Assembly: GCA_035591015.1 (NCBI GenBank)
Contig: JAXIUW010000007.1
Coordinates: 62,001-126,000, forward strand
Source of the DNA: Cephalothrix simula
Lineage: Eukaryota > Nemertea > Palaeonemertea > Archinemertea > Cephalotrichidae
DNA length: 64,000 nucleotides
Reading direction: 5' to 3'
Positions 56,476-64,000 of this stretch are shown here, piece after piece. Position numbers and translations under genes: made by a program. The number at the start of each line of letters is the position of its first letter. The stretch's first letter is position 1. The notes beneath the pieces are model-generated. The model was given only the letters and a program-made list of their open reading frames with translations. It was not told the origin of the DNA and ran no database searches.

Positions 56476-58311
56476 ATGCAAACCCTACGCAGTCAGCTTG
56501 ATAATTTTATTGTTGGCCAAAGCGCAGCCAAAGATGCCCTGTGCTTAGGATTATTGGCCGGCGAGAATGTTTTGCTTAAAGGAGAACCCGGCTGCGGAAA
56601 AACTCTACTAGCTGAGATTACGGCGCAGTTATCAGGGCTAAAATGGCATCTGGTAGCCATGCATCGTGATACCAGCGGCGGCGATTTACTAGGCTTGAGC
56701 AGTATTCGTCAAACTACAGAACGCAATAAGCGCATAATTAGCATTGAAAAATCTAATTGCATCTTTGATAACACTGAATTATTGATTTTAGATGACCTAA
56801 GCCGTGCTCCGGGCGAAACCGTTAATATATTGCTGAGCAATCTCAATCAACGGCCTAGCGAAACTCTGCGAACGGCCATTGCTACCCTACCCCCCGATGA
56901 TGAATGCTATCAGGCCGAAGCACTTGACCCTGCTACCTGTGATCGGTTTTTGTTACAAGTGTTTATGGGCAATATTTTGGGTAAAGATGACCGCCTAGCA
57001 GCCGAGGCAGTGCTTAATCATGAGCAAGTGATACCCCGCCCGGCGCAAACTCCAATCAGTAAATCTGATTTAAGTGCAATTGCATTTCCAAAACAGGTTC
57101 AGCAAGCCTATTTAAGAGTTTTGCGCAGTCTTATCAATGACTACGGGTGTAGTCATGAGAATTCTTTGCTTACTGATCGCACCATGCTGGTAAAAATGCC
57201 GCACCTGTTATTGGTTTCTGCTGTGTACAATCAGCGCACTGCGGTTAGTTATGCTGATCTTTGGGTGCTTAAGCTAGTATTAGCTTTTCGTATTCCCCAA
57301 GAAGTCTATGATTTACTTGATCTAATTATTACTCAGGCCATCAATCCGGTTCAGTTATCACAAATGCCCAGCCAAGATGGTGTAGGTAATGAAGAAGGCT
57401 ACGATGAAAGCGGTATCGGTATGGGTGAGGCGGTTCAGGGCGAAGCCTCAACTTCACAAATGGTCGCCACCGATGATTCCTTAACACCTCGTGGAGCATC
57501 GCAGAAGCTCTCTGGTGAACAGGCTGCCGAGCATGCTCCTGATAAGCCCACACAGCTCGCCGATAGTGAACAGGATGTTCAGGATGTAGAGATTTTGCTA
57601 CAGGCAATTAGCGGTCGTTTAGCTCAACAGCGCATTCATGAAGAAGACCATCCCGGCGGCTTGCCACGGGGTTACAAACCCATGCAACACTTTGAACAGA
57701 TTGAAGATGCCGATGCCACAGAGGTTTGTATTTGGCTAGATAATATCAATCCGCAACTACCACGGACTTTGTGGCGACGTAAAAAGAATCGTGCTGGCAG
57801 AATAGTCATCATCAGAGACATTAGCCAGTCAATGGAAGGGCGTTATGCTAATTGGACGGCATCAATCATTATTAGCTTAATGAAGGTTTTTCAAGCCAAG
57901 CGACTGCGGGTGGGCTATATAGAGTTTAATCATTTTTCAACCAAAATGACGCATAAGGGACGTTTTTTTACTCGCCGCTACGAAAGCATTATCAAGGACG
58001 CACAGAATGTATTTTGTTCTGGGGTTACCAATTATCAAAACCCGTTGCAAGATGCCCTTGATGAACTAGAAGAGCATCGCGGAAAAAATGACCACATTTT
58101 GGTGCTTACCGATGGTGAACCCACTCAGGGCGACTGGACGGTTAAAAAAGAGCGTCAACGTGCTAAAGATTTAGGCGTATGTATGCACACGCTATTTATA
58201 GGTGTGTGTCAATGCCCTGAAATATTAGATATAATCTCCGATGAAAGCTCTGGAGAAAAATTTATTGCCGTGCCTCTTTATGGCAATGTGCTAACTATCA
58301 AAAGACGTTAA
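56476..58311 (+). CDS. AAA+ ATPase fused to a VWA domain (BchD/MoxR-like)
   Basis: The 611 residues contain an N-terminal MoxR/BchI-type AAA+ domain (about 1-290). It has Walker A GEPGCGKT (36-43), Walker B LLILDD (102-107) and DPATCDRF as the sensor/Arg segment. A low-complexity acidic linker (about 295-370) follows, then a VWA domain with complete MIDAS residues: D448xS450xS452, T518 and D546 (LTDGEP). The two-part layout parallels magnesium-chelatase subunit D, but no BchH-like gene is present. The downstream AAA gene encodes a paralogous ATPase domain. Such pairs act as chaperones that remodel targets recognised by the VWA domain. The target is unknown. Confidence 0.88.
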   Translation: MQTLRSQLDNFIVGQSAAKDALCLGLLAGENVLLKGEPGCGKTLLAEITAQLSGLKWHLVAMHRDTSGGDLLGLSSIRQTTERNKRIISIEKSNCIFDNTELLILDDLSRAPGETVNILLSNLNQRPSETLRTAIATLPPDDECYQAEALDPATCDRFLLQVFMGNILGKDDRLAAEAVLNHEQVIPRPAQTPISKSDLSAIAFPKQVQQAYLRVLRSLINDYGCSHENSLLTDRTMLVKMPHLLLVSAVYNQRTAVSYADLWVLKLVLAFRIPQEVYDLLDLIITQAINPVQLSQMPSQDGVGNEEGYDESGIGMGEAVQGEASTSQMVATDDSLTPRGASQKLSGEQAAEHAPDKPTQLADSEQDVQDVEILLQAISGRLAQQRIHEEDHPGGLPRGYKPMQHFEQIEDADATEVCIWLDNINPQLPRTLWRRKKNRAGRIVIIRDISQSMEGRYANWTASIIISLMKVFQAKRLRVGYIEFNHFSTKMTHKGRFFTRRYESIIKDAQNVFCSGVTNYQNPLQDALDELEEHRGKNDHILVLTDGEPTQGDWTVKKERQRAKDLGVCMHTLFIGVCQCPEILDIISDESSGEKFIAVPLYGNVLTIKRR

Positions 58312-58325
58312 TCAAATTTGTTTTA

Positions 58326-59267
58326 ATGAACTCAATTGCAACAATAGCGCAGTCTTTTCAAGAATTGCGCCGTCAGATGGATCAGCGGGTTATCGGTCAT
58401 GCTGATGTTAAAGAGGCTCTTTTGCTAGCCTTATTGGCTCAAGAGCATATTTATATTGAGGGGCCGCCGGGTATGGCTAAAACCATGCTTGCCGAGATTA
58501 TAGCTGGCATGTCGGGGCTTAACTTATATGTGTATCAGTTTCACCGTGATACACGCCTGAACGAGCTGGTTGGAGACACTATTATTGAGCGTATTCCTCA
58601 GCAATCGGGCGAATTGATTGCTCAACGCATTGAAAAAGGTCGTATTTTGCTAGCAGAGCTTTGTGTTCTTGACGATATAACTCGTGCTCCCGGAGAAGCC
58701 TTGAATGTGTTATTGCGCATCTTAAATGAGCGCAAGTACGAAAATGATGCTATACCCTTGCTCACGGCGGTGGCCACAGGCAATCCAACTCAAGATGACT
58801 ATTACAACGAACCTCTTGACCCGGCTAATCTTGATCGCTTTACCTTGCAGCTTAAAGCCGATGGCCTGTTGCAGTCTGGCGAGTGGGATAATGCGGCGCA
58901 GCTATTAGAGCAATACTCGCAGCCAACCGCCTTTGACGAACTATCCATACAGCAGGTTATGGATAAGCAGGTGCTGATTGATGGCTACGAGTATGTAAGG
59001 CGTGCTGAGATACCTCAACCAGTGCGTCAGGCGTTGCTAGACATACTTAGGGCGGTGATTAAAGACCCGCAATTTGACCGTGATGACGCCCTACTTACGG
59101 ATAGAAGTTTTTTAGTTAAGTCGCTTAAGTTGCTCAAGGCTAGAGCTGTTCTTGAGGGGCGTGAATGCGTTATGCTTGACGATTTGGTCTGCTTGAAATA
59201 TATGATTGCGTTTCGTATTCCGCAATCTGTTTCATTTTCTGATATACTGGGTAAGCATTGTAATTAA
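58326..59267 (+). CDS. MoxR/BchI-type AAA+ ATPase
   Basis: The 313-residue ATPase has Walker A GPPGMAKT (46-53), Walker B LCVLDD (112-117), the sensor segment TAVATGNPTQDDYYNEPLDPANLDRF and a C-terminal helical lid (LTDRSFLVKSLKLLKARAVLEGR). The domain is clearly homologous to the AAA part of the preceding gene: compare RAPGEALNVLLRILNER with RAPGETVNILLSNLNQR. It starts 14 bases after that gene, so the two probably assemble into a mixed hexameric complex. It is missing a VWA domain of its own, as in RavA/MoxR with ViaA-type partners. Confidence 0.9.
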   Translation: MNSIATIAQSFQELRRQMDQRVIGHADVKEALLLALLAQEHIYIEGPPGMAKTMLAEIIAGMSGLNLYVYQFHRDTRLNELVGDTIIERIPQQSGELIAQRIEKGRILLAELCVLDDITRAPGEALNVLLRILNERKYENDAIPLLTAVATGNPTQDDYYNEPLDPANLDRFTLQLKADGLLQSGEWDNAAQLLEQYSQPTAFDELSIQQVMDKQVLIDGYEYVRRAEIPQPVRQALLDILRAVIKDPQFDRDDALLTDRSFLVKSLKLLKARAVLEGRECVMLDDLVCLKYMIAFRIPQSVSFSDILGKHCN

Positions 59268-59342
59268 GCGGTATTAGCTTAGGAGCTTTTACAGCATAGG
59301 TGCCTGAAGATTGGTTTATGGCGTGTATTGGATGAGGACGGG

Positions 59343-59681
59343 GTGAAATCTTTTTCGACAAGAATTTTTAATCGTGGTCGAGATATTGGGCGTCTCTTAG
59401 GATTGCACAGTAGTGATTCTGCAGATACTATCAAGATACGCATGACGGCGGTTGAGATTGAGAGCCATCTGAAGCGGCTATATCCTCAAATAGGATTTTT
59501 GGTGTGCGATTTAGTGCGTGACGATGAACGGAGTTTATTGTCTAACGAAGATTTGAAAGAGAGGGTTGAATTGGCTCTGCGTTATGAGCGGTCATTAAAA
59601 AAAATTAAGACCGAGCTAGCAGGGAATGTATTTAATAGGCGGCAGGAGGTGCATAGTGACAGAGAAAAAGATAGAGCGTAA
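59343..59681 (+). CDS. Small helical protein, paralogue of the next gene
   Basis: The 112-residue product, from a GTG with GAGG close upstream, has a basic leader (KSFSTRIFNRGRDIGRLLG). A helical segment follows: VEIESHLKRLYPQIGFLVCDLVRDDERSLLSNEDLKERVELALRYERSLKKIK. The segment aligns throughout with EIERSLNRLYAQIGKRTCGMVGEGKKMLLKNDQLKEQIELAIEYEGQLKELR in the following gene, including the single Cys. The two genes are therefore tandem paralogues. No known family is recognised. The position after the AAA genes suggests a partner or substrate role. Confidence 0.75.
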   Translation: MKSFSTRIFNRGRDIGRLLGLHSSDSADTIKIRMTAVEIESHLKRLYPQIGFLVCDLVRDDERSLLSNEDLKERVELALRYERSLKKIKTELAGNVFNRRQEVHSDREKDRA

Positions 59682-60099
59682 ACGCACTCAAAGTAAGGCC
59701 AAAAAGGCTGATAGTGCTAAGGTTAAGCAAGAAAAACAGGCAACCCCGAATACTGATGAATCAGCTCAAGATAATATTCTTGGCAGCATGAGTAAGTTTT
59801 CAGAGCGGTTGTCGGGTGCTTTTTCTGAGTACGTGGGCAAATCCAAGAAATACGTTGATCAATCAGTAACTTCGTTACAAAGCGCAACCAAAGAAAAAAC
59901 GGGTACGGTTAAGCGTCATTTGGCGATTATAGAGATAGAGCGGAGCCTTAATCGACTATATGCTCAAATTGGCAAGCGCACCTGCGGCATGGTTGGAGAA
60001 GGCAAAAAAATGTTGCTTAAAAACGACCAGCTTAAAGAGCAAATAGAGTTGGCCATTGAGTACGAAGGGCAGCTTAAAGAACTAAGAAAAAAAGACTAG
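59656..60099 (+). CDS. Small helical protein, paralogue of the previous gene
   Basis: The start is a GTG at 59656 with AGGAGG seven bases upstream, inside the end of the preceding gene (26-base overlap). The 147-residue product has a Lys-rich leader, a Ser/Lys-rich amphipathic segment (SKFSERLSGAFSEYVGKSKKYVDQSVTSLQSATKEKTGTVKR), then the shared helical module. The Cys in RLYAQIGKRTCG is conserved between the two paralogues. The last base of its TAG stop is the first base of the tRNA-Leu acceptor. The function is unknown. Confidence 0.78.
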   Translation: MTEKKIERKRTQSKAKKADSAKVKQEKQATPNTDESAQDNILGSMSKFSERLSGAFSEYVGKSKKYVDQSVTSLQSATKEKTGTVKRHLAIIEIERSLNRLYAQIGKRTCGMVGEGKKMLLKNDQLKEQIELAIEYEGQLKELRKKD

Positions 60100-60181
60100 C
60101 CGATGTGGTGGAACTGGTAGACACGCTGTCTTGAGGGGGCAGTGGGCTTAGCCTGTGAGGGTTCGAGTCCCTCCGTCGGCA
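60099..60181 (+). tRNA. tRNA-Leu(GAG)
   Basis: The acceptor arms GCCGATG (60099-60105) and CGTCGGC (60174-60180) pair with one wobble. The anticodon stem CTGTC/GGCAG has loop TTGAGGG with anticodon GAG at 60133-60135. A long variable arm (class II) and a perfect T arm GAGGG/CCCTC with loop TTCGAGT follow. The discriminator is A, and CCA is not encoded. It begins at the last base of the upstream stop codon, so it is probably cut out of a longer transcript by RNase P. Confidence 0.96.
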
Positions 60182-60295
60182 TTCTGTTTTATTTTTTAAG
60201 TTAATAAGTTATTAAGCAAGCCAGTAGCGTAGAATTGCAAGTGATAGAAGATTATACCCCGGGTTAAAACCGAATTGATAAGCGTATTTGAGTTG

Positions 60296-61153
60296 ATGGC
60301 CAATATTCAGAAAAATGACTTGTGCGCTGGTGTGAGCCATCTTTTGTTATGTGCTGACGCAACGCAGAGGCAAACCATAGCCGCTAGTAGCGTAGACCTT
60401 ATTATTACCTCACCACCTTATAATGTTGGGAAAGAATATTCAGGCAATGCGGCCGATGATACGCTGCCTTATGAGCACTATAAGAAGTTTAGTCTAAGCT
60501 GGCTAAAAAACTGCTATCAATGGTCTCGTAGTACAGGCCGCCTTTGTGTCAACGTTAGCATAGATAAAAATAAGTATGGGAAACAACCGCTTGCCGCCGA
60601 TATTACCACGTGGGCAATGTCTGTGGGCTGGAAATATCATGCGACTATTATTTGGAATGAGGGCAATATATCGCGTCGTACTGCGTGGGGGAGTTGGATG
60701 TCGGCAAGCGCACCGCATGTTATCGCTCCAATAGAGGTTATTATTGTATTCTATAAAGATAAGTGGAAGCGTGAACGACAGGGAGATAATGATATAACTG
60801 CGGAGGAGTTTAAGGAGTGGGTTTTGGGTATATGGACTTTTAATGGTGAAAGCGCAAAGCGCATCGGACATGAAGCTCCATTTCCACGGGAATTGCCCAA
60901 GCGTTGCATTAAATTGTTTTCCTTTGTTGGAGATACGGTACTTGATCCATTTGTCGGTTCTGGAACAACTATGATTGAGGCCATCAATAATGGTCGAGTT
61001 GCGTTCGGTATCGAGAATGAAGCCACATACTGCAAGCTCACGCTTGATAGAATAGATAAAGAATGCAAAGTAAGATTGAAACAATTACAAACGGAAAGCT
61101 CGGAAAGACAGGAAAGGCAGGCAAAATATATAAGGACTTGTTGGCAAACATAG
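60296..61153 (+). CDS. Type II DNA methyltransferase (beta-class amino-methyltransferase)
   Basis: The catalytic motif TSPPYN (residues 38-43) comes before the AdoMet motif DPFVGSGTT (about 217-225), the beta-class order. The SPPY form fits N4-cytosine or N6-adenine methylation. The target specificity cannot be read. I use ATG 60296 (285 residues) rather than a TTG seven codons upstream. The gene overlaps the following nuclease gene by 91 bases. It lies directly downstream of tRNA-Leu, a frequent insertion site for accessory DNA. Confidence 0.92.
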   Translation: MANIQKNDLCAGVSHLLLCADATQRQTIAASSVDLIITSPPYNVGKEYSGNAADDTLPYEHYKKFSLSWLKNCYQWSRSTGRLCVNVSIDKNKYGKQPLAADITTWAMSVGWKYHATIIWNEGNISRRTAWGSWMSASAPHVIAPIEVIIVFYKDKWKRERQGDNDITAEEFKEWVLGIWTFNGESAKRIGHEAPFPRELPKRCIKLFSFVGDTVLDPFVGSGTTMIEAINNGRVAFGIENEATYCKLTLDRIDKECKVRLKQLQTESSERQERQAKYIRTCWQT

Positions 61154-61662
61154 ATAGCTGCGAATTGCCACACGTTTTTATAGAGCGTACATATAATGCG
61201 TACAAAGAGAAGCACCCTGACAATCCATCTATTAATGGTCGTATTTTTGAATACCTACTATGTGAAGTGCTTGCGGCGAAGGATATTACGCCGTTTTATT
61301 ATCAAGCCAGCTTCCTTAATGTCCCCAATGTTGAGTTTGATATTTTGCTATATCATCCACGTCAACCAGTGGTGCTCAGCGCAAAAACCTCGCTACGGGA
61401 ACGCTATAAGCAGGCCGATTTAGAAGGATGGGCGTTACGGCAGGTTTATCGTGGTGCGCAGATTTACCTGATTACTCTGAATCAAGCCGAGGGGAAGAAC
61501 ATCAGCTTCAAGATTAAAAACGGTGAGGTCTTAGGGCTGGATGGGTGTTTGCTGGCGAATAATCAAGAGTTCACTCATCTTATTCAAGAATTGCAAAAAA
61601 ATAGATACGAAGCCGCCCAGGCTATCAATCCAATTCAAAAAATGTCAGCCCTAGTAAAGTAG
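61063..61662 (+). CDS. Type II restriction endonuclease of the PD-(D/E)xK type
   Basis: The 199-residue protein follows the methyltransferase. A helical Glu (GRIFEYLLCEVL), Asp93 in NVEFDILLYHP and SAK (106-108, VVLSAKTSLRER) form a typical nuclease core with an E...D...SxK pattern. KTSLRERYKQADLEGWALRQ following the catalytic Lys is a pattern I associate with a group of type II enzymes. The start at 61063 lies inside the methyltransferase gene with a poor ribosome site, so expression may depend on translation of the upstream frame. The recognition site is unknown. Confidence 0.8.
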   Translation: MQSKIETITNGKLGKTGKAGKIYKDLLANIDSCELPHVFIERTYNAYKEKHPDNPSINGRIFEYLLCEVLAAKDITPFYYQASFLNVPNVEFDILLYHPRQPVVLSAKTSLRERYKQADLEGWALRQVYRGAQIYLITLNQAEGKNISFKIKNGEVLGLDGCLLANNQEFTHLIQELQKNRYEAAQAINPIQKMSALVK

Positions 61663-61699
61663 GTTTTATAAATTATTTCATAAATCATTCATAAATTAT

Positions 61700-62470
61700 A
61701 TGGAAAGATTGTTAGGTGCTGATGAGCTGCCCCCTTGTATTATTATAAACAAGAATGGCCGCTCTAATTATGTGCTTACCTGTGAACATGCCGGCCGTTT
61801 GATACCCCGCAAACTTGGTGATTTAGGTATTAGCCCGGCTAATCTTAAACGACACATTGCCAGCGATATTGGTGCCTTAGAGCTGGCTCTGTGCCTTAGC
61901 AAATTACTTGATTGTGCGCTGGTTTACCAGCCCTATAGTCGCTTAGTTATTGACTGCAACCGTCCGCAGTCTTCTGAAGAGTTGGTTGTTGAAGTTAGCG
62001 ATGGAGTGCCTATTTTTGGCAATATGAAGCTCTCTCAAGAGCAGATTGAGCAACGGTGGACTGAGATTCATCAACCCTATGGCCACGGCATAGCTTCAAT
62101 AATTGATGCTAAAGCGGATGCTAATTTAGTCTCTATCCACTCATATTCTCCGCAGCGCAGCGCAGATCAAGGGCTTAGACCATGGCTGATTGGGGTGTTG
62201 TTTGGCACTCCAGATAGATTAAATGAGGCTATTATCAAGGGTTTGTGGCAGAAATTTCCACAGCATCAAATAGGCATCAATCAGCCCTACTCAATATCAG
62301 ACACCGACTACACGCTGCCAATTCATGGTCTTGCTCGCCGTATTCCCTGTGCTTTGCTTGAATTTCGCCAAGATACGCTGAGCAATAATACGACTACACA
62401 AGCTATGGCGATGATGATGGCCAAAATTCTGCTAGAGCAGTCTAGCCATACTTCATATTGCTCACGGTAG
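61700..62470 (+). CDS. N-formylglutamate amidohydrolase-family protein
   Basis: The 256-residue product carries the family segments LTCEHAGRLIPRKLG, HIASDIGALELALCLSKLLDCALVYQPYSRLVIDCNRP and SIHSYSP, with the C-terminal ALLEFRQDTL. Members hydrolyse N-formyl-glutamate in histidine degradation or similar amides. No hut genes are visible. The absence of a signal peptide indicates a cytoplasmic enzyme. It is convergent with the GGDEF gene, with an overlap of 29 bases. Confidence 0.9.
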   Translation: MERLLGADELPPCIIINKNGRSNYVLTCEHAGRLIPRKLGDLGISPANLKRHIASDIGALELALCLSKLLDCALVYQPYSRLVIDCNRPQSSEELVVEVSDGVPIFGNMKLSQEQIEQRWTEIHQPYGHGIASIIDAKADANLVSIHSYSPQRSADQGLRPWLIGVLFGTPDRLNEAIIKGLWQKFPQHQIGINQPYSISDTDYTLPIHGLARRIPCALLEFRQDTLSNNTTTQAMAMMMAKILLEQSSHTSYCSR

Positions 62471-63428
62471 CGGGGGCTTCACTAACCATATTGCGGCCAT
62501 TGGTTTTTGAGGTATAAAGAGCTTTATCAGCCTCGGACATCAGAGAGTTTAGCGATACCTCAGCGAGTTCTATATCAGGATAAGAGGCGATTCCGATACT
62601 AACGGTTACTGCAATGCGTTTGCCATTAAACACAAAGCGATACCCCTCTACCATTTGCCGTATTCGGTCGGCAGCCAGCCTTACGTTGCTAGATGAAAGA
62701 TCTAAGATGGCCACGGCAAATTCTTCTCCGCCAATGCGGGCGATAATATCGTTCTTCCGTACCGCAGCCGCAAGTATTTGTGAAAACTTGATCAAAACAT
62801 GATCACCGGCCTGATGGCCATGGAGATCATTAATGTTCTTAAAACGGTCTAGGTCTAGGTACAAAAGACTAATTCGCACCGGATTACGGTCTAACGAGCT
62901 GAAGGTTTCTGACAATCTTTCAACAAAATAGCGCCGGTTATGCAGACCGGTTAAAGAATCGGTGATGGCCATTTTACCCAATTCTTCTTGAGCCAATAGC
63001 AGCTCTCGGTTAGTTTCTTTTAGCTTCTCGTTCTGAAGGTTTAGTTTTCTGAATTGATTGTGTAATCTAACCAGTACACTTACCCGTGCTTGAAGGTCCA
63101 TATTTGAAAATGGCTTAACAATATAGTCATCGCCACCAATTTCTAAGCCCTTAGCTATGGTTAGTGTGTCTTTACGATCTCCACTCAGAAACAATACAGG
63201 AATGCCACTAGTGTGGGGGTTTTGTTTAAGAGCCTTGCAAATCTCTAGGCTACGACCATCAGGCAGATCAATATTAAGCAAGATCACATCAGGAGTATTT
63301 CTCTGTGCCATCTCTAAAAGCTCATCGCTAGTGGTTGCAGACGCTATTTTGTGGCCGTCATAACCCAAAATAGTGCTTACAAGCAGAGCGTTACTTTTTG
63401 TATCTTCAGCAATTAATACGTTAGCCAC
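62442..63428 (-). CDS. Receiver-GGDEF protein (PleD-like) with non-canonical receiver
   Basis: The 328-residue protein has an N-terminal receiver (1-120) with E8-D9 (IAEDTKSN), S82 and K105 (VKPF). The phosphoacceptor position is Asn52 (VILLNIDLP). A coiled-coil linker leads to a GGDEF domain with active-site GGEEF at 233-237 and an inhibitory I-site RKND at 224-227 (RKNDIIARIGGEEF). The cyclase half therefore appears active and product-inhibited, while normal Asp phosphorylation is not possible. Activity may be controlled by dimerisation or by the I-site alone. The start is a GTG with no evident ribosome site. Confidence 0.92.
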   Translation of the reverse strand: MANVLIAEDTKSNALLVSTILGYDGHKIASATTSDELLEMAQRNTPDVILLNIDLPDGRSLEICKALKQNPHTSGIPVLFLSGDRKDTLTIAKGLEIGGDDYIVKPFSNMDLQARVSVLVRLHNQFRKLNLQNEKLKETNRELLLAQEELGKMAITDSLTGLHNRRYFVERLSETFSSLDRNPVRISLLYLDLDRFKNINDLHGHQAGDHVLIKFSQILAAAVRKNDIIARIGGEEFAVAILDLSSSNVRLAADRIRQMVEGYRFVFNGKRIAVTVSIGIASYPDIELAEVSLNSLMSEADKALYTSKTNGRNMVSEAPATVSNMKYG

Positions 63429-63789
63429 TTTAGTTTTTGTATATTCAGTGTATTCAATTCAACACAATGCAAAAACAATGAAACATCGCAAACTGTATGC
63501 CATTCAATCACATATGATTATAACGCATTTTTGAAGTAAATTTAACTATTAATTTTATTACAGGCATGGTCACTATAGAGTATTTTACCAGAGCTAGCTT
63601 AGAGTTCATCATAGTCAAACATGAATTATATTAATCTTATCAATTGTATAGCCTATGTTTTGATTGAAAGTTATTTATGGGGCAGTTTTTTACTTTTCTA
63701 GCAGAATGCACCCATCTACATAGATAGAACGTAAAAATAAAAGGGTATTGCATAGAAGTAGCGTCCAAGGGCATAAACTGTGGATATAT
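63429..63789. other. Divergent AT-rich intergenic region
   Basis: This 361-base region lies between the GGDEF gene and the winged-helix regulator. It is AT-rich, with no supported gene, and it should hold the promoters of both. No clear operator or terminator is evident. Confidence 0.5.
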
Positions 63790-64000
63790 ATGAGTATGGA
63801 CGTAAGTCAAATCGGATCAACCAAGCTAGAAATTTTAAGAATTATCCTCAACAAAGATTGTAGTATACTTGAGCTTTCTAAAGATTTGAATATGAGTGCA
63901 GCAGCGGTGAGGCAGCATATTCAGTATTTATTAGCAACAGATATGCTCGTTCGGCGTAAGTTTTCGTATAGACCGAGCAGGCCAACCTATATTTATTCTT
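63790..64000 (+). CDS. Winged-helix transcription regulator (SufR/ArsR-like), partial
   Basis: The frame beginning ATGAGTATGGACGTAAGT runs open to the window end and encodes about 70 residues. They start with KLEILRIILNKDCSILELSKDLNMSAAAVRQHIQYLLATDML. This is a winged-helix DNA-binding unit, and it is followed by a wing with RPSRPTYIYS. The RP...Y wing is typical of SufR-type and related DeoR/ArsR regulators. The C-terminal part, which would decide whether Fe-S-binding cysteines are present, lies beyond the window. Confidence 0.75.
   Translation, partial: MSMDVSQIGSTKLEILRIILNKDCSILELSKDLNMSAAAVRQHIQYLLATDMLVRRKFSYRPSRPTYIYS

Noticed and set aside
56476-59267. Magnesium chelatase subunits D and I
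   Set aside because: The domain layout fits, but there is no BchH-like gene or other chlorophyll gene in the window. The pair is better described as MoxR/VWA-type.
60503-61084. A 193-codon minus-strand frame opposite the methyltransferase gene
   Set aside because: The plus-strand protein has clear methyltransferase motifs, and the minus-strand product resembles nothing.

Overview
The window reads as the chromosome of a Gram-negative (diderm) bacterium with moderate GC content. It has the lipid A gene lpxC, a tandem array of GT9 heptosyltransferase-like genes, a BamD-like lipoprotein, several further lipoproteins, two bactofilins, sigma-54 type response regulators, an ECF-type sigma factor with a zinc anti-sigma protein, and leu and trp biosynthetic genes. 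The strongest taxonomic hint is the 614-residue protein at 40289-42133. From memory of the family it resembles the spirochete cytoplasmic filament protein CfpA. I therefore infer a free-living, LPS-making member or relative of Spirochaetota. This assignment rests mainly on one gene and is tentative. A run of 28 N at 16670-16697 shows that the window is part of a scaffolded assembly.

Layout. 1-4.2 kb: end of a PrsW-like protease gene, then murF-ftsW-murG without mraY or murD between them. 4.2-9.9 kb (minus strand): two hypothetical genes, an NtrC/NtrX-type regulator, queG and a membrane-anchored TPR protein. 9.9-14.3 kb (plus): ruvB, a degenerate repeat field, a tRNA-Gly-like gene, a ParA-like ATPase, a long AT-rich spacer, then a sigma factor and its probable anti-sigma. 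14.3-16.3 kb (minus): leuC-leuD. 16.3-17.1 kb: a field of palindromic elements including three perfectly spaced 84-bp units. 17.1-25.2 kb (minus): three envelope genes (cvpA-like, lipoprotein, FlgT_N-like) and parA-nusB-ligA-trkA. 25.6-27.0 kb (plus): hemJ and trpA. 27.2-33.6 kb (minus): a compact five-gene operon of a membrane protein, bactofilin, AMIN/TPR protein, soluble histidine kinase, and a sigma-54 activator lacking its DNA-binding domain. 33.7-38.9 kb (minus): lpxC, selB, a bamD-like gene, parB and a second bactofilin. 39.2-44.3 kb: lipoprotein, cfpA-like, an HTH protein, trpF and folP. 44.3-52.3 kb (minus): five GT9 paralogues, an alpha/beta hydrolase and a small protein. 52.4-60.2 kb (plus except one): a lipoprotein, metG, an M14 peptidase (minus), an AAA-VWA fusion plus MoxR-type ATPase plus two small paralogous proteins, and tRNA-Leu. 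60.3-64 kb: a type II restriction-modification pair, an N-formylglutamate amidohydrolase-like gene, a PleD-like GGDEF protein whose receiver has Asn in place of the phosphorylated Asp, and the start of a winged-helix regulator.

Three themes recur. First, degenerate tandem repeats of about 11-15 bp occur in several spacers and have also expanded inside coding regions (MurF, QueG). Second, cytoskeletal and partition genes are numerous: two bactofilins, a CfpA-like protein, two ParA-like ATPases and a ParB. Third, several familiar proteins show non-canonical features: LigA with an enlarged Cys-rich region, a FlgR-like activator without an HTH, a DHPS missing two signature motifs, and a receiver domain that cannot be phosphorylated normally. 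The best candidates for undescribed systems are the bactofilin/AMIN-TPR/kinase/HTH-less activator operon and the AAA-VWA/MoxR/small-paralogue cluster.
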